This document shows, piece after piece, positions 32,389 to 44,804 of a DNA stretch of 64,000 nucleotides. The stretch's first letter is position 1; each line of letters begins with the position of its first letter. Origin of the DNA: Gracilaria domingensis (lineage: Eukaryota; Rhodophyta; Florideophyceae; Gracilariales; Gracilariaceae); the NCBI GenBank assembly GCA_022539475.1, contig VCMS01000065.1, positions 357,054 to 421,053 of the forward strand. Reading direction: 5' to 3'. The position numbers were made by a program, and so were the translations under genes. Below the pieces are notes generated by a model that saw only the letters and a program-made list of their open reading frames with translations, searched no databases and had not been told where the DNA came from.

Positions 32389-33630
32389 GTTGTAAGAAGG
32401 AAACAGGGGAGCAAATCAAATACGGCGGTGGCAGGTAGACAGCAAAGGCAAATAACGGCAGCAAACAACGACAGCAAAGAACGACAGTAAACAACAGCAG
32501 CAAACAACAGCAGCAAACAACAACAACTGCAAACAACAACAACGGCAAACAACAACAACAACAACAAAAACTTCAATAGTCGGGACCACTGGCAGGAACT
32601 AAATTCCCAGCACCCTAGGGGATCGGACCCCTGACCCCCGGAGACCCTCCGGGTAGGAAACGACTTCTGCAGTCTACCTCCTTCTGCGTTCCAGGAGAAG
32701 GCGCGTTGCTCTCTACGAGGCGTCCAAAGGATGGTTAATGACCAAAGATATGTCTTCACCACTTAACCCAATCTGGCCTCTTGCAAGAACTTGCGCGACC
32801 TCGAAACTGCAGCTACTATGACAAAACAAGGTACGCTCCTAACGAGCAGACAATAATGCCCACACGCGGCCTGATCCTGAAAAGGAGGTCAGCCTTCGGT
32901 ACGTCGCCTCCCCGCTCAACCGAGGTTGCACGGATCAAAAGCTCGTTTCGGTTTGCCTTCACCACAGATCAAGAACCCGACACAAAGTCAGGTCAACAAC
33001 AACAAAGGTGAGCCACCCAAGTCCAACAGTGCGTCACGGCACCCCGTCCACTTCAGCACTCGCGGTACTACCAGGTCTTCCGACCGACACCGTTATCCGC
33101 CCCGAAGGACCGGTGGGAGCCCGCTAGACAGCACGTCCGCTTTGGTTCAAGCCGCCAGACTAACGTCCCCGATTGCTCGGATCAACCGCTTGTCGCTGGA
33201 CCTCAGATGACAACCCCAAACGCTGAGCACACAGAGTGCACAGACTTCAACAACTGCTGAATACACACGCAGTGCACAGATTTCAACAACAAACGATCAT
33301 CAACCTCTCGGATCAGAACCCGCAACACGACGCAGGGATCCCAGCAGTAACGACAGAGGGAGACCAAACGAAACGGATAGCGATCGACAACACGGGCAAC
33401 AACGAGCGCCCAAACACAGTCACGATAGAGAATCAACGTCGAACCACTACCACCACAACGCCCTCAGGGAGGAACGCAAGACCGAAAGGAGAAGATCAAC
33501 ACCAACCAACAACACGGTCAACACACCCGACGCAACGACGAAGAGAAGGAGAAGGGAAAACAGCGAAGCGGGTGAACGGCGGTGAGAGAGAGTAACGATA
33601 GACGAACGATAACGGCAGAGATCAGCGGGG
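32389..33630 (-). other. Copia-1c untranslated leader
   Basis: Collinear with the Copia-1b leader. The structured module shows a GGTC-CTTCGG-GGC loop, GGATAACGGTGTC and GGTC-GGAA-GACC (33118-33067), and GAAGA-CATA-TCTTT near 32757. The stretch before the gag ATG is again GTTGTT/GCTGTT-rich when read on the coding strand. The distal part differs from Copia-1b by a short insertion near 33236-33290. Confidence 0.8.
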
Positions 33631-33644
33631 CTGGGCCCATAACC
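33631..33644 (-). promoter_or_regulatory. Primer-binding site of Copia-1c
   Basis: CTGGGCCCATAACC on the plus strand, the reverse complement of the Copia-1b site, directly beside the LTR end. Confidence 0.87.
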
Positions 33645-33941
33645 TGATGGAGGTTATAGCTGGAAAGGGAAGGTTGAGAGAAAGGATGGGGGAATGAAGG
33701 GAAGTTCGCCAGCTCTGGCTCGGAATTTACTTGAAGGCCCTCGACTCACCGCGTATATAGAACTACTTTGCACAACTCCAACTCCAAGCAATATCTCAAC
33801 CACTAGCTAGAGACACTCAACACTACCAATCATCTTCTAACATAACATGGTAACACTCCCACACTATCATGGCAGCTTACAACAACAAAGCACATCAAAG
33901 CACAACAGTGCACAACAGTGCACAACAAGTTACGTGCCTCA
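33645..33941 (-). repeat. LTR-A remnant, 5' LTR of Copia-1c (3' ~297 bp only)
   Basis: TGATGGAGGTTATAGCTGG onward matches the reverse complement of the LTR-A end, including the TATA region (CGTATATAGAAC near 33753) and the GCACAACA microrepeat. It is cut near ACGTGCCT (33941), where Copia-3 DNA begins. Confidence 0.85.
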
Positions 33942-36900
33942 ATACCCCATGATACAGAACAACCCCGAGCCCATGAATGAAAAGGAAAGTGAAGCTCCTA
34001 GTACGTTTATATTGAACAGCGGTGCCCACCCTACACACATCATAAAACCCACACCTGGCATGAACCCCCTCTCCAAACCATTCCTCACACAATCTGCCAC
34101 TGCTCACCAGACGGCATGCACGCACAGTGGAACCCTGCGCCAGGACACCAACAAGAATAAGACCATCAGCACATGTGCGCTGGCCAACAAATCAAGCAAG
34201 CACAACCTCTTATCAGTGCATGATATGACCACACGATACGGGCTAGTAGAGTTCACAGCCAATAAAGGCTATATCGTTAATACGCAGCACAATCCACCAT
34301 CAATCAGTGCAAGCGCCCCATGGCGCACAAATCGATATACCATCGCCGTCTACACAACACCATCGAGCTCAGCGCACACCGCAAGTACACTTCCCATTCG
34401 ACGGACCTCAAACAGCAAGAAACCTCGACCATCACCAACACCTCAACACAACAGACCCAAGAGCACAATGATCAGCCACCAGCAACAACAACACACCCAC
34501 CGTTCGCACCCGCCTCCCGTATCAACCAAAACCACACGTACCACAACCACAAAGGATCTTCGCAACCTACACAACCCAGCCACAAAATCCAAACTTTTGA
34601 ACATCCAACTACAAGCACAGAACTGGCACCTGCGCCTCAACCATGCCCACCCGCGCAAACTCGCACTTACAGCAAAACAAAGACTCATCCCGCTCATGCC
34701 CGCCACACTACCAGATGATGTTCAGCTCACATGCAGCTCCTGTCACCACGGCAAAACGCACCCATCTCCTCATCGACGAAAATCCCATCATTACCCTGTA
34801 CGCGCCTATATCAGCTTAGACACATGCCGGTCTATCAAACCAGAATCACGTCATGGCAACAACCACATGCTACTTCTCGTATGCGCCAGGAGCAAATTCG
34901 TTATGGCACACTTTATTAAGAACCGAAAGGACATCCCAACGCATATCAATAACACACTTCATCACATGAAGCACAATCTTTGTCATCCACTCGCCCACTT
35001 TCGAACGGACAACGCCAAAGAGTACACCTCCCATAAAATACAACAGGTATATGCAAACTACAAACTTCAACATCATTTCAGAACACCACACCAACCGCAA
35101 GAAAAAAGCATAGCAGAAGGGCTCAACAGAACAATTATGAACTCTGTGCGCACTCTGCTCCATACCGCCAACCTTGACGACTCCTACTGGGAAGATGCAG
35201 CAAGAGATATCATATTCAAATACAATTTGCTACATCACACCACCGCTGGATCATCCCCCTACCACCTATGGTACAACGCCTTCCCCCAGCTCAAACGTAT
35301 CTGCACGTTCGGCCAATTAGGCACAGTACCCATATACTCGCCCAAATCCAAACTACAATCACGAGCAGACCCTGCAAGTTACATGTACGCGGTCTCTCTC
35401 ACCCATATGGTAGTTCTCAACCTCCGCACAGATGCATACCAAACTTTACGCGCACAAGACTTCCACCCATATCACAAACTCACAGATCCAGCTGCCACCC
35501 AACCTTATGCATTCAAAGTGAGAAGCTATGCCACACAATCGTTCCCAAACACAATCGACATCAACACCGCCCCCCCACAACCCTCCAATAAGCACGAAAG
35601 TATCCTGATGCCTCACAATGGAAGACCGCACATGACGCCGAACTTCGAAACGTAGACACCCACCACAGCATCCGATGGCTTCCCAAGACGTTCGAACCAC
35701 CAAATGAACAGTTCATCCCACTAATGATGCTATATCGTCATAAAAGATCGGCCGAAGGGCACATCACGCAAAGCAAGGCCAGATGCAATCTACGAGGCGA
35801 CCTGATGAAACCGGGACTTCACTTTGATCCTAGTCACGACACAACGTATGCTACTCGCATTACATGCAGCTCATAACCTCCCACTCGAGCACTTCCACAT
35901 CAAATCAGTCTATCTTCGTGAAAAGTACCACCACGACAAACCAGTATTTGTCAAACAAATGCCAAACTTCGATGGCAGTTACCGTCGCAAAAGCAAATTT
36001 GGTCAACTTACAGGCAACGTATATGGCTCTCCTCCCGGCGCATACTTCTACAACTTCGGCCTAGAAAAATTCCTCAAGTCCATCGCCTTCAAGAAATCGG
36101 AACATGATCCATGCCTGTATATCCTTACCAACGACAAGCAATACACTGTCGTCAGCACTATCATAGACGACTTCCTCGTACTTGCATCCCAATAAACCCG
36201 AATTGACGACCTCTACAGAAAGCTTCTGACCAAATACAAGGTGAAGAGGCTCGGGACACCAACCCGCTTCTTAAACTGAACCATCACCCGTACTTCGGAT
36301 GGAACCCATATCTCGCAACCGGACGCAGTTGATTCTGTCTTAGAACGAACCAAAATGACCGACTGCAACCCCACTCGCACTCCATACAATAGCCTGAAAT
36401 CCCTGGAACGGCAAGAACAAACGAAAGCATTAAATCTGCAAGAAGCAAAACGATACCGCCAGACGCTCGGAGAAATACGGTACATTACAGACAGTACACG
36501 TCCGGATATAGATTATGCAACAAACAGGCTCGCACAGCATATGGAAGCCCCACACAGCATAACAAACAGGCACTCAAATCCCTCCTGCGATATCTGAAAG
36601 GCACGCGCACATACGGCCTATACTACCATGCATCCTATCCAAAACAACCAGTTGATTCACTGTCAGTGTACAGTGACGCAGACTATGCCAATGAGAAAGA
36701 CCGAAAGTCCATAACCGGCACGGTCCATTTTATCCGAGACACACCCGTCTCATGGAGCTCGCGACATCTAAATGTGGTAGCCATGTCCACCACTGAAGCT
36801 GAATATATAGCAGCAACAGACGCAACCAGACACACTAATTGGCTCCACAACTTGCTTAGCGACGCAAAAGACTGCGGAAAGACATTAGTGCCGCACTTCA

Positions 36901-37181
36901 TCGACAACCATTCAACCATTCTCATAGCTCAAAGCCAAGCCCCAACAAAACACCGGAAGCATATCGATGTCAGACACCATTATCTTGATCACCATGTCTC
37001 CAACAGAAGAATTCAGCTTCACCGCATACCCTTAGCACAAATGCGAGCAAACATCTTCACAAAGCCTGTCCTAATCGAACGATACGAGACACTGCGAGCA
37101 CTGCTTCACGTCAGCCCCCGCCCGGACCTCCCAAAATGCGATGCATCAACCGGGGACTGTCAAACATCCATCACATCTTGA
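33942..37181 (+). pseudogene. Copia-3 gag-pol remnant with C/A-rich coding strand
   Basis: A third Copia family, lacking gag and LTRs. The protease site reads FILNSGAHPTH, so the catalytic Asp of DSGA is Asn. Integrase shows NWHLRLNHAHPRKL, LTCSSCHHGKTH, LAHFRTDNAKEY and EKSIAEGLNR. TAG 35653-35655 and a shift lead to RT (RWLPKTFEPP, then HIKSVYLREKY, with TIIDDFLVL at the YVDD site). Further breaks: TAA 36193-36195, TGA 36277-36279 and a shift near 36560. RNase H ends it (YSDADYANEKDRKS, STTEAEYIAATD, NIFTKPV), with TGA after 37178. The coding strand is strikingly rich in C and A and poor in G, unlike the other Copia families here. Confidence 0.88.
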
Positions 37182-38621
37182 TGCATCCCATTTTCAAGCG
37201 TCAAACAGCATTGAAGTGAATAGAAGTACGAAAGCACACGACGATGGCCAGTGAGTACGAGCCAGTGCGCTCCTTCCATAAGAAGTGTGCGAAAGTGTAC
37301 CGTCCAAAAAAGTTTAATTCTGCAAAGGGGTAATTCTGGACAACGTTATTGTTCTTTGTATAAGATCCGTAGCTGATCTCTATTGTCATATAAATTACGT
37401 CATTGGGCATCTCTTTAATTGGACGAAGCGATTGAGGCCAAAATTGGCTTCAAAAGCTAACAGAATCGCCCACTATGTTGCCTCCTTTTGACATCTTCAT
37501 CGCAAAAGCGATATCAACGATAAAAGTTTTCTCCTCCATAACCCCGTTATTCACATCTACGTTTCTTCCGCGAGCCATCACAGCCTTCAAATAGCATTAC
37601 TGAACAGTAAACAAGTGCTCATTATACGCATAAACGATGCTACTGCAAAAAAGCGTACTCCAAGCGCAAGAAGCAAAGACTATTACTAGGTAACTCTCAA
37701 AACGCAGCCAGCCAATAATGGTCGGCCATACCTCCATCATCAAGTTTAAGATAATCAGTGTCGAATGGCTGAAAAATACTAAACGAAATAAGTTTGTAGA
37801 GCTTCAAGCAGAAGAAGAAGACAAAGAAAAATCTATACAGACTCTTTGAAGATAGGTTTGGGCAGGATTAGCACTCTAAGGCGCACTTCAAAGGCATTTT
37901 ACTGTGTTTATAGCATCCAGTATAAGTTTGGAATAGAAAATAACTATACGCAAACTGAGAATACCTAGTTAGTAGAGCTTTAGTTGGAAACAGAACATTT
38001 CCACCAATGCCAAGTCGAATGAGAAGCAAAGAATATAGTAAAACGTGTTAGAAAACAATGGAAATGGTCTCTGGGACTACCAAAACAGTTGGAAAAAGCT
38101 CTTGGAGAGCAACTGATGTCAATTGCTGCAAGAAACATCTATTACAATTGAAGAGTTCGGCGCAAACAAAAGCATCTTTAGACCTGGCTTTCTTGGATTG
38201 GAGAGGCTTGCAAGCTATTCAATCGCTAGTTGGTAGCCAAAAGAATAGAGCAAACACATGTCAACTGTTCGCAGCTTTATACTACAAAGGCTCAAGTCGT
38301 GAGAGAAAGTATTAATGAAGTTATGTGCTACACAATTGGTTTCAAGGGCTGTCCAGAATTAACCTGTTTTTCGTCGTCGGGGGTCCTAAAGCACGGACCG
38401 TAGTTCGCACTATCAGCATGAGCAATGTACTCAAAGTAAGCAAAAAGAAGTCCACTACCTTCCCGGCAAGGGTATTGTTGAACAACTTTTGGTTCACTGA
38501 GCCGGAGAGGCTCAACGATAACCGCAATATAAAAGCAAATTTACTCAAGCATTAGGTCGATGAGTTCGGACAACAATGACAAAGTTTGAGAACCAACGTT
38601 TCACTACTTCAACCGCCACAA
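37182..38621. other. No gene recognised
   Basis: About 1.4 kb of mostly AT-richer DNA after Copia-3. I could not identify a Copia-3 LTR, a pogo terminal repeat or any protein in it. Open frames at 38058-38315 and 38325-38555 have no recognisable motif. Confidence 0.5.
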
Positions 38622-39008
38622 TCAAATTTCTTCTTCACTCATCACACCTGCGTTTTTTTCGCGACCAGGGCAAAATTGAACGCCGTTTTCTTTGTCCAAC
38701 CATTTCCAACCTCGCCATCCCGGCTCTTCCATGCACATCTGATCGCCAACCGACTCCTCGCGCTCAACCCTGTGGGATAGTAACCAGTCGAGGTCCACAC
38801 TGTGCAGCCTCATCAGTGTATACGCGCTTTCTTGGAGTTCCGAATCATCGTCACTCGAGACATATTTTCTCTCTGGCAATCCCAATCTTTGTGCCAAGGA
38901 TGGCGCTTCAATCTCTTGAGCTGCGTTGCTCTCATTCTCATCCTTTTCCTCGACGCTTCTGCCTGACTCCAACATCCCAGAGGGGACACTAACTTTCGCA
39001 GATGTCAT
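38622..39008 (-). CDS. Acidic ORF directly after the pogo transposase stop
   Basis: 128 codons in the same frame as the transposase C-terminus, separated from it only by TAG (39011-39009), with an ATG immediately following. The product is acidic and Glu/Ser/Asp-rich (SSDDDSELQESAY) with Trp-containing stretches near its end. It may be a transposase tail cut off by a stop, or a chance ORF. No family recognised. Confidence 0.3.
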   Translation of the reverse strand: MTSAKVSVPSGMLESGRSVEEKDENESNAAQEIEAPSLAQRLGLPERKYVSSDDDSELQESAYTLMRLHSVDLDWLLSHRVEREESVGDQMCMEEPGWRGWKWLDKENGVQFCPGREKNAGVMSEEEI

Positions 39009-40826
39009 CTAAATTTTAACCGTCTTACGACGTTTACGATTGCGCTCCTCCTGTCGTATTTTGCGCTCTTCCTCTCGAGCCGCACGCTTCTTTGCCATCT
39101 CAACGCGCTTACGCTCGCGCTCAACTGCCTTTTGCTCACGCGCGTGCTCTCTCTCAACCTTTTTCTTTTGGGCGGTGGCTTCGCGCTCTTTTTTCTTGCG
39201 CTCTGCATCGAGCTTTTTTGCCTCCCGCTTCCCGGCTGCTTCCTTCTTCTTCTGCACTTTCTCGTCTTCCTCCCGGGCTGCTTCTTCTTCGAATCGTTTG
39301 CGCTTGGAAATGAGCTGTCCATGTGTAAGGTAAATGGCTGGCACACCTTTTGCGAGCGTCGTTCGATCAACGCTAACGACTCCATTCTTCCACATCTTTT
39401 TTTTGTAGGAGTCCTTTCCGCTACAATCTGCTCAACCCTCAACGAGCCACCGAGCACAAAGCGCTTAACATTGTGAAGTTTGGAGGATAAGCTTTCATTA
39501 TTGATGACAATGTTCATAATATTTGACCATTCGCGCCCATCCGCACGGCGCTGTGAGCGACGCTGACGTTCGTTATCGGCCGTTTTCTTCCCTTCCCATT
39601 TCTCTTGAGCCCAGCGCAGGAAGCGATAATCCATGGGCCACATTCCGACGGCTTCAAATGCCTTCCGAACTACCGACGGCGTCAGCGCACGAAACCGGGC
39701 AATCGCCAGCTCGAATTTTATCCCAAGGTCACCAATGTCTACAAAGGCCTTCTTGCTGAGGAGAGCATACATGCTCTTTACTGTGTCTTTGAACACGGTG
39801 TTTATGGTCTGATCACAGGCTTTAAGGAAATGCGATGTGTTTGCAGGACTCTGGACGACAGCAATATTGTGTGCTTTTGCCTTCGAAAGCCATTCCCAGC
39901 CGGAGCGAGATTTATGACCATCAACAGTGAGAAGTATCTTCTTCTCCCTGACAAACTTTGCGGCATGTGTACGAATATGGTCGATTGCGAAGTGGATAAT
40001 ATCCTTGGTCATGGAGCCATTTTCTGTTCCGATCTCAAAGGCATCTTCGGGATACCATCCTTTTATAGCGAGCAATGCGGCGCGCCTGTTTCATCCTTGA
40101 ATATTTCTTCTGGCACGGGATCGAACCATCAGTTCATTGTGTTTTTTCCGCAAAAGACAAAAAACGGAGGAAGTTTGTGGCCTGAAGCGGAGGAAATGAC
40201 AACGGCAGTCAAATTTTTTCCCTCATTATCGGCTTTCAGACCGAAGCCACCATGACGAGTACTGGCAGAAACAAATCCTCTCTCCGTGGGACTGTCACTA
40301 ATCGTGACTTCTGTCTCATCCATATTCCATATGCAGTCGGGGTCATCGAGGATACCTGGGTGCTCACGTTCACATTGCTTGAGAGCGTTTACGAAAGTCT
40401 CCACGTGGATTGGATCTTCTGCCGCTATTTTCGCGCCTTCCTTATTTTCCAGCTTTCTAAATGTAAGGTCTCGATGATGAGCTCTAAAGCTGCGAACCCA
40501 GTCATCAGTCGGAAAGCAGCCAGAAAAGCTATCGTGTCCGTCCCTGGCTATCTCGGCCGCAATTGCTTTGAGTGATTCTTTGGATACCGCAAACCCATGA
40601 TTGGCGACTTGTTCTGGCCTTGCCACAATAGTGCACTCCTCGTGGTAGCTGAGAATTGTTGGACGTCGTCGAGTGATTTCGTGGCCGCTCTCATCGTACG
40701 GAACTTGTTTATTTGCGCAGTATTGTATGGCAGACTTGTTCTTTGCGATGGTGCCGACTGATATGATTTTTGCACGGGAGATACTGCAAAGCGGAGTGTC
40801 TGAGTCAAGAAGACTTTTAGCTTTCT
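39009..40826 (-). pseudogene. pogo/Tigger-like DDE transposase, frameshifted
   Basis: N-terminal HTH part (TIAKNKSAIQYCA ... ILSYHEE) leads into a Tc5-type HTH (GFAVSKESLKAIAAEIARD, DDWVRSFRAHH). First catalytic Asp: CIWNMDET. After a TGA at 40128-40126 and a shift near 40085 the second Asp is in LLTVDGHKSR, and 35 residues later comes the third Asp in FLKACDQTIN, a DD35D spacing. The TSHFLKACD stretch corresponds to the usual pogo-family T-H-L-L-Q-P-L-D. Near 39400 an 8-base A run (minus strand) carries a one-base shift, beyond which a K/R/E-rich coiled coil ends at TAG 39011-39009. The protein cuts and pastes its element; no terminal inverted repeats were identified. Confidence 0.85.
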
Positions 40827-41900
40827 GTCTTTAAATGCGCACAGTACGGTGCAAGGATTCCCCCTGTTTGTTTTTCTGCGCTTGGCAGCGCATAGAGGTC
40901 GTCACCATGTTGTTAAGCTTGTATCACAGTTTATTGTTCGGTACTTCCTCCGTTTGGGGGCCATTGTTTATATAGTGTCAGCGGTTACATCGTAGTTGGC
41001 GCACTTTACGTTTGAAATGCTCAGCGACTTTTAAAGAATGAGACTTAGATGACGGAGAAGATGTGAGCATATACCTTCTCTGGTTTGAAGGCGGCACGTT
41101 TTTTGCATTGAGCAAGCTACTCATGACGAGATTTGTCTGGCTGTAGCTTCTGAGGCCAATTGGCCTCGGTTATAGCGAGGCTAAGGCAGACTACAAAGGG
41201 AGCTCTCTCCTGATGTTCTAAGTGTTCATCATTGGCCTTTGTTCAACATTACCCTTGGAGCTGCGGGAAAATGATCAATTTTAACATTCTGCAACAGTAA
41301 TTTAACAACTTACAAGCCGTAATTACTGTTCACTTTAATTCATTCATACTTTAACATTCAACACCAAGATGAACCTAACTTTTATCATACACATGTGTAA
41401 ATTATGTTCCATAGCTTTCAAAAAAGAGGAGAGAATTTTTGTTTGAATTTCGTAGTTAGAGGAAAGCTGTTTATCATAAAGTTCCTGTTGAACAGAAAAT
41501 GAAATATAAATATTTTCAAACCAACATAAATCAAGAACTTCGTAGAAAACAGGATTGTAGCTAAATCTCTGCGACCATGAATATATGAAACAATTGTGGC
41601 ATACAGGAGAATTGTTCTGAACGGTTCTGTTGTAAAAAACGTATGAATGAGTTGCCCCTTTCTCAACCGGTTTTGCTTCGTCCTAGAAATTATATGTTAC
41701 AATACTGCAAGGGTCAATAATAAAGACAGAAAAAGAATTTAAGTTTAGACTCCAAAGTGTCTTTTTCAACTCTTAACCAATAAAATCAAAACCGAAAATG
41801 TCACAAAGCCCAAGGACGTTAAGTCTGTCAAAAATGTAGGCTGGAATGGATAAGAACGTAAGATAATGAATTCATTCGTGATATTTACGGAAAGATCTGT
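40827..41900. other. No gene recognised
   Basis: AT-rich stretch between the pogo and Harbinger remnants. A small minus-strand frame (41418-41666) shows no motif. Element ends probably lie here but I could not pair any terminal repeats. Confidence 0.45.
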
Positions 41901-42808
41901 CTACGAATTGAAAAGGGATTGCTCTTCTCCCATTACAACGGCAGTAATTTGCGCGACAGCATGAAAGCAAGAAACATGAAAAGAAAGTTTGTGACGAAAA
42001 ACTTGTTTCAACATCTGGAATTGTTTCAATCGTCCCATGAGAGCTTCATGTCGAGCTCTAATTCGACATTGATTGTATCCAAATAAAAAGATCTTATCAT
42101 CTGGATTAATGCATTTTTGGGCTGTATATCCATTATAGGCAATCACGAACTCATTGGTTAGAAGAGCATGTTTCAATCCAGATTCAAAAATCTTATTGTC
42201 AGGATAACTGCCACATGGAAATGGGCCATTTACCCATACAATTTTATCTTTAAATATGCTCAAACCGACTTCGTACCTAAGTCCCGCGCTCTTGAATTTG
42301 TGAGAGTACCAAATTGAGCTAAAAGGTTTGGGCTCGTAAATGGCACAATCTGTCGCATCCACGGATATAAAAATGACATGTGTACTGTTATGAAGGTTCT
42401 GTAGACGTTGCTCCCATTTGATCTACTTTCCCACACGCTTTTTAGATTAGCATTTCATTTTACACTCATTAGCCTCAAATAAGAATAACTTACTTCTTTT
42501 ATGTCCCCAAGCAAACAGACGAACGTACGAACCCAAACACGTATTGTCTTCTCATCCGCATCCAGTATTGCAGACAATGTAGATTCGTTGGTATAAAGCT
42601 TTAAAAATAACAATGCCCAAAGAAGATGTTTTGGAGCAGCTGCGGAAGGAATGTTTGACTTCATTTTTTTCCACAACGTAGAACATATCTCAGCGGAAAC
42701 CCCAAAGAGATAAACAAATCTTCGCTGTTGGGTCATATGACCCAATCCAAGTGCGTTCCCGGTGTATATGTCTCCAAGTATTCGAAATGGTGAGGATGAG
42801 ACGTACAT
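41901..42808 (-). CDS. Harbinger/IS5-like DDE transposase with a 71-bp intron
   Basis: Exon 1 is 42808-42494 (105 codons from ATG) and exon 2 is 42422-41901 (173 codons, ending TAG), together about 278 aa. Splicing joins DIKE to IKWEQRLQN in phase 0. Catalytic signatures of the DDE_Tnp_4/Harbinger type: ISVDATD (first Asp) and RARHEALMGRLK (Glu). The second Asp is changed: the usual A-D-N-G-Y is AYNGYT, so Asp is Tyr. The frame is otherwise open, but the protein is probably catalytically dead. Its neighbour across a divergent ~1.1-kb spacer (43950-44804) may be the element's second protein. Confidence 0.8.
42423..42493 (-). other. Spliceosomal intron of the Harbinger-like gene
   Basis: GTAAGT donor and GGGAAAGTAG acceptor on the minus strand, 71 bp, phase 0. 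Without splicing exon 1 runs into a stop within about 13 codons; with it the frame is continuous and protein similarity is uninterrupted. Confidence 0.8.
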
Positions 42809-43949
42809 TTTCTATTCTGTGCGTCCAAGTGCGGCGTAGAACAGCTATCTGGATTTTATCTTAGATCGAGATACAAATTAACATGTCATGGCTAACTGCA
42901 TCCAAGCTTGTCATCCAAAACTAGGGTTTCGGATGTGTATGAATTTGTATACACGGGATGTCTTTGCCGGAATTTGTTTTGAATTCCTTAAGTCAGACGT
43001 TGTACAGACATCAAGGGTGTGCATTATGTATGCTCCCCTGTCACTTACTGGTATATGACAGGTCGGGATTGATGTCTATCCAAAGCTCTTGTTCTTCTTC
43101 AGCACAAGATTGATCATAAACATTTAACAATTTCGAAATATAGGTTTTATTTATGGCATAAAAAGGAAGAAAAACTATTTCATGACTTTTGTTTGGCTCT
43201 ACATCGATCAGAATACTACTTTTGTATTGTAGTTGAGTTCATACTTTGGAGCAGTGTGAACGAGTTTTCAAGTTTACGTCGCTTTCCAAACAGGTTTATA
43301 TCGCTTTTAGGCGCAATAATGCGTTATTTTTATGTCATAAAAATAGTGTTTGGTTGATAATTACTAATATTGCATGCAACCTTAACATAGCATTTCCATA
43401 CCAGCAATAGCTTTCAATATCATCTTCATTTCATCGCTCACAATCGAGATATTTATGCCACCTTCATACTTTACTTGTTGACATTTTACGCCGTAAATGT
43501 TACATCACATTCACTATCTTCAAGGAGAAGATAAAGATAATGCGATGTATTTAAAACACCTCGCAATTGTCAGGATCCTCTTGCTTACATAGCAACTGAA
43601 TACTAATTACAAGACGTCTATTCCAACAATGAAGGATTGCAATCTGGGACAAGGACCTAGCAAATTGAAGAACAATTGTATGAAGCACATTGTTAATCAC
43701 AACTGATGACATCATGCGTCATTTTGACCACGAAAACCGCTAGTTCTGCGCATACGTTATATCTGTTACAAATGTGTAAGATAGGATGAGGCAAATTGCG
43801 TACGTAGTGTAGAGCCTCTGCCGCTAATATGCAGTTACTTTAAAAGAGTGTACTGTTCAACTAAACGACTACCACTTGGGAATCGGATCGCACAGAGAAG
43901 CTCCTCTTGTTTACCAGCTTCTCACTACCAGAACCACCTTCAAAGCACA
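42809..43949. other. Divergent spacer of the Harbinger-like pair
   Basis: AT-rich DNA between the divergent transposase and the unknown ORF, with no recognisable gene. It presumably holds both promoters. Confidence 0.45.
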
Positions 43950-44804
43950 ATGCCCCGTCTCACAAAAAATTCCGCTGCCATGAAATTACTCAATCAATTA
44001 TTCGAACGCGGTAAAATCAAAGGAACTGAACCCCCAAAGCAGGTTTGGCTGTCCCACAAGGTATTTCAGCAGCATAAGTTACCTACTTTCAGAGCTCAGT
44101 AGTACATTCTGCGCAAGAAATTTGAGCAGGTACAAAGTAAGCCACGACTTTACCATCTTCAAACGTTCATGGACAAGTTTTCATCTGACTTTTCTTTTAG
44201 AAGAATCTTCAAATGTTCTGAACGCCGTTGTACAAATTTTGATTCACAGGACCAGGTCGAGAAAGTAGATGTCAATCTGGAGGAGGTTTCTGCTTCTGTT
44301 CCTGCAAGAGATGGCATCGAGTATCTTCTTGGCTTAAACGAATTTAAGCCACTCTACCTAGCAGGAGAGTGGAATGACCCTAAGACTACACTTCGTCGTC
44401 TTTCTTTGGCTGTTGTTCTACCAGCTGGAGTAGAGAAAGGGAGATTTAGGATTCATATTGTTGACAATGGAAATATTCTTGAATTGAGAGTTGCTTGGCC
44501 TAGACCTCTTGTGGACGTTGAGTTTCTTCACAAGCAGTGGCTAGACAAAAATATTATGACAACAGACCATCCAAAGTTTAGTGGTTTCAATTGCGCGTTA
44601 AAGCTTTTTCGTGAGCGCAGCTCGGATGAAGTCTATTCTGTGGCACGAATTCCTCTTCCTTTTCCAGTTCATTGTCACATTCAAGAAAAAGCTAATCTTG
44701 GATGGATTGGTGACGCGACAAAAGTAGTTTACATGGATTTAGAACCGGCGGTTGTTGAAGAATACTCCAAGCTGAATGATACAGACGATTTTATTGTTGC
44801 GTAG
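43950..44804 (+). pseudogene. Unknown ORF divergent to the Harbinger transposase, one stop
   Basis: From ATG 43950 (MPRLTKNSAAMKLLNQLF) the frame is interrupted by TAG 44100-44102 and then stays open to TAG 44802-44804, about 284 codons. The N-terminus is basic. The C-terminal half has the character of a folded protein (RIPLPFPVHCHIQEK, VVYMDLEPAVVEEY). I do not recognise the family. Harbinger elements usually encode a second, DNA-binding protein beside the transposase, and the divergent position fits that role, but no Myb motif is evident. The stop may be a mutation, or a short upstream ORF may precede an ATG at 44169. Confidence 0.5.

Larger units (their letters stand above)
28411..33941 (-). 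mobile_element. Copia-1c, inverted copy, broken at both ends
   Basis: Minus-strand order: LTR remnant 33941-33645, primer-binding site 33644-33631, leader 33630-32389, gag-pol 32388-28411. The 3' end of RNase H is lost (CTTGCCCGAG joins unrelated DNA) together with the polypurine tract and 3' LTR. The 5' LTR is cut at about 33941 by Copia-3. It is closest to Copia-1b and shares a frameshifting deletion with it. Confidence 0.9.

Noticed and set aside
34443-34706. Minus-strand Trp/Val-rich ORF in Copia-3
   Set aside because: It is the shadow of the C/A-rich Copia-3 coding strand.
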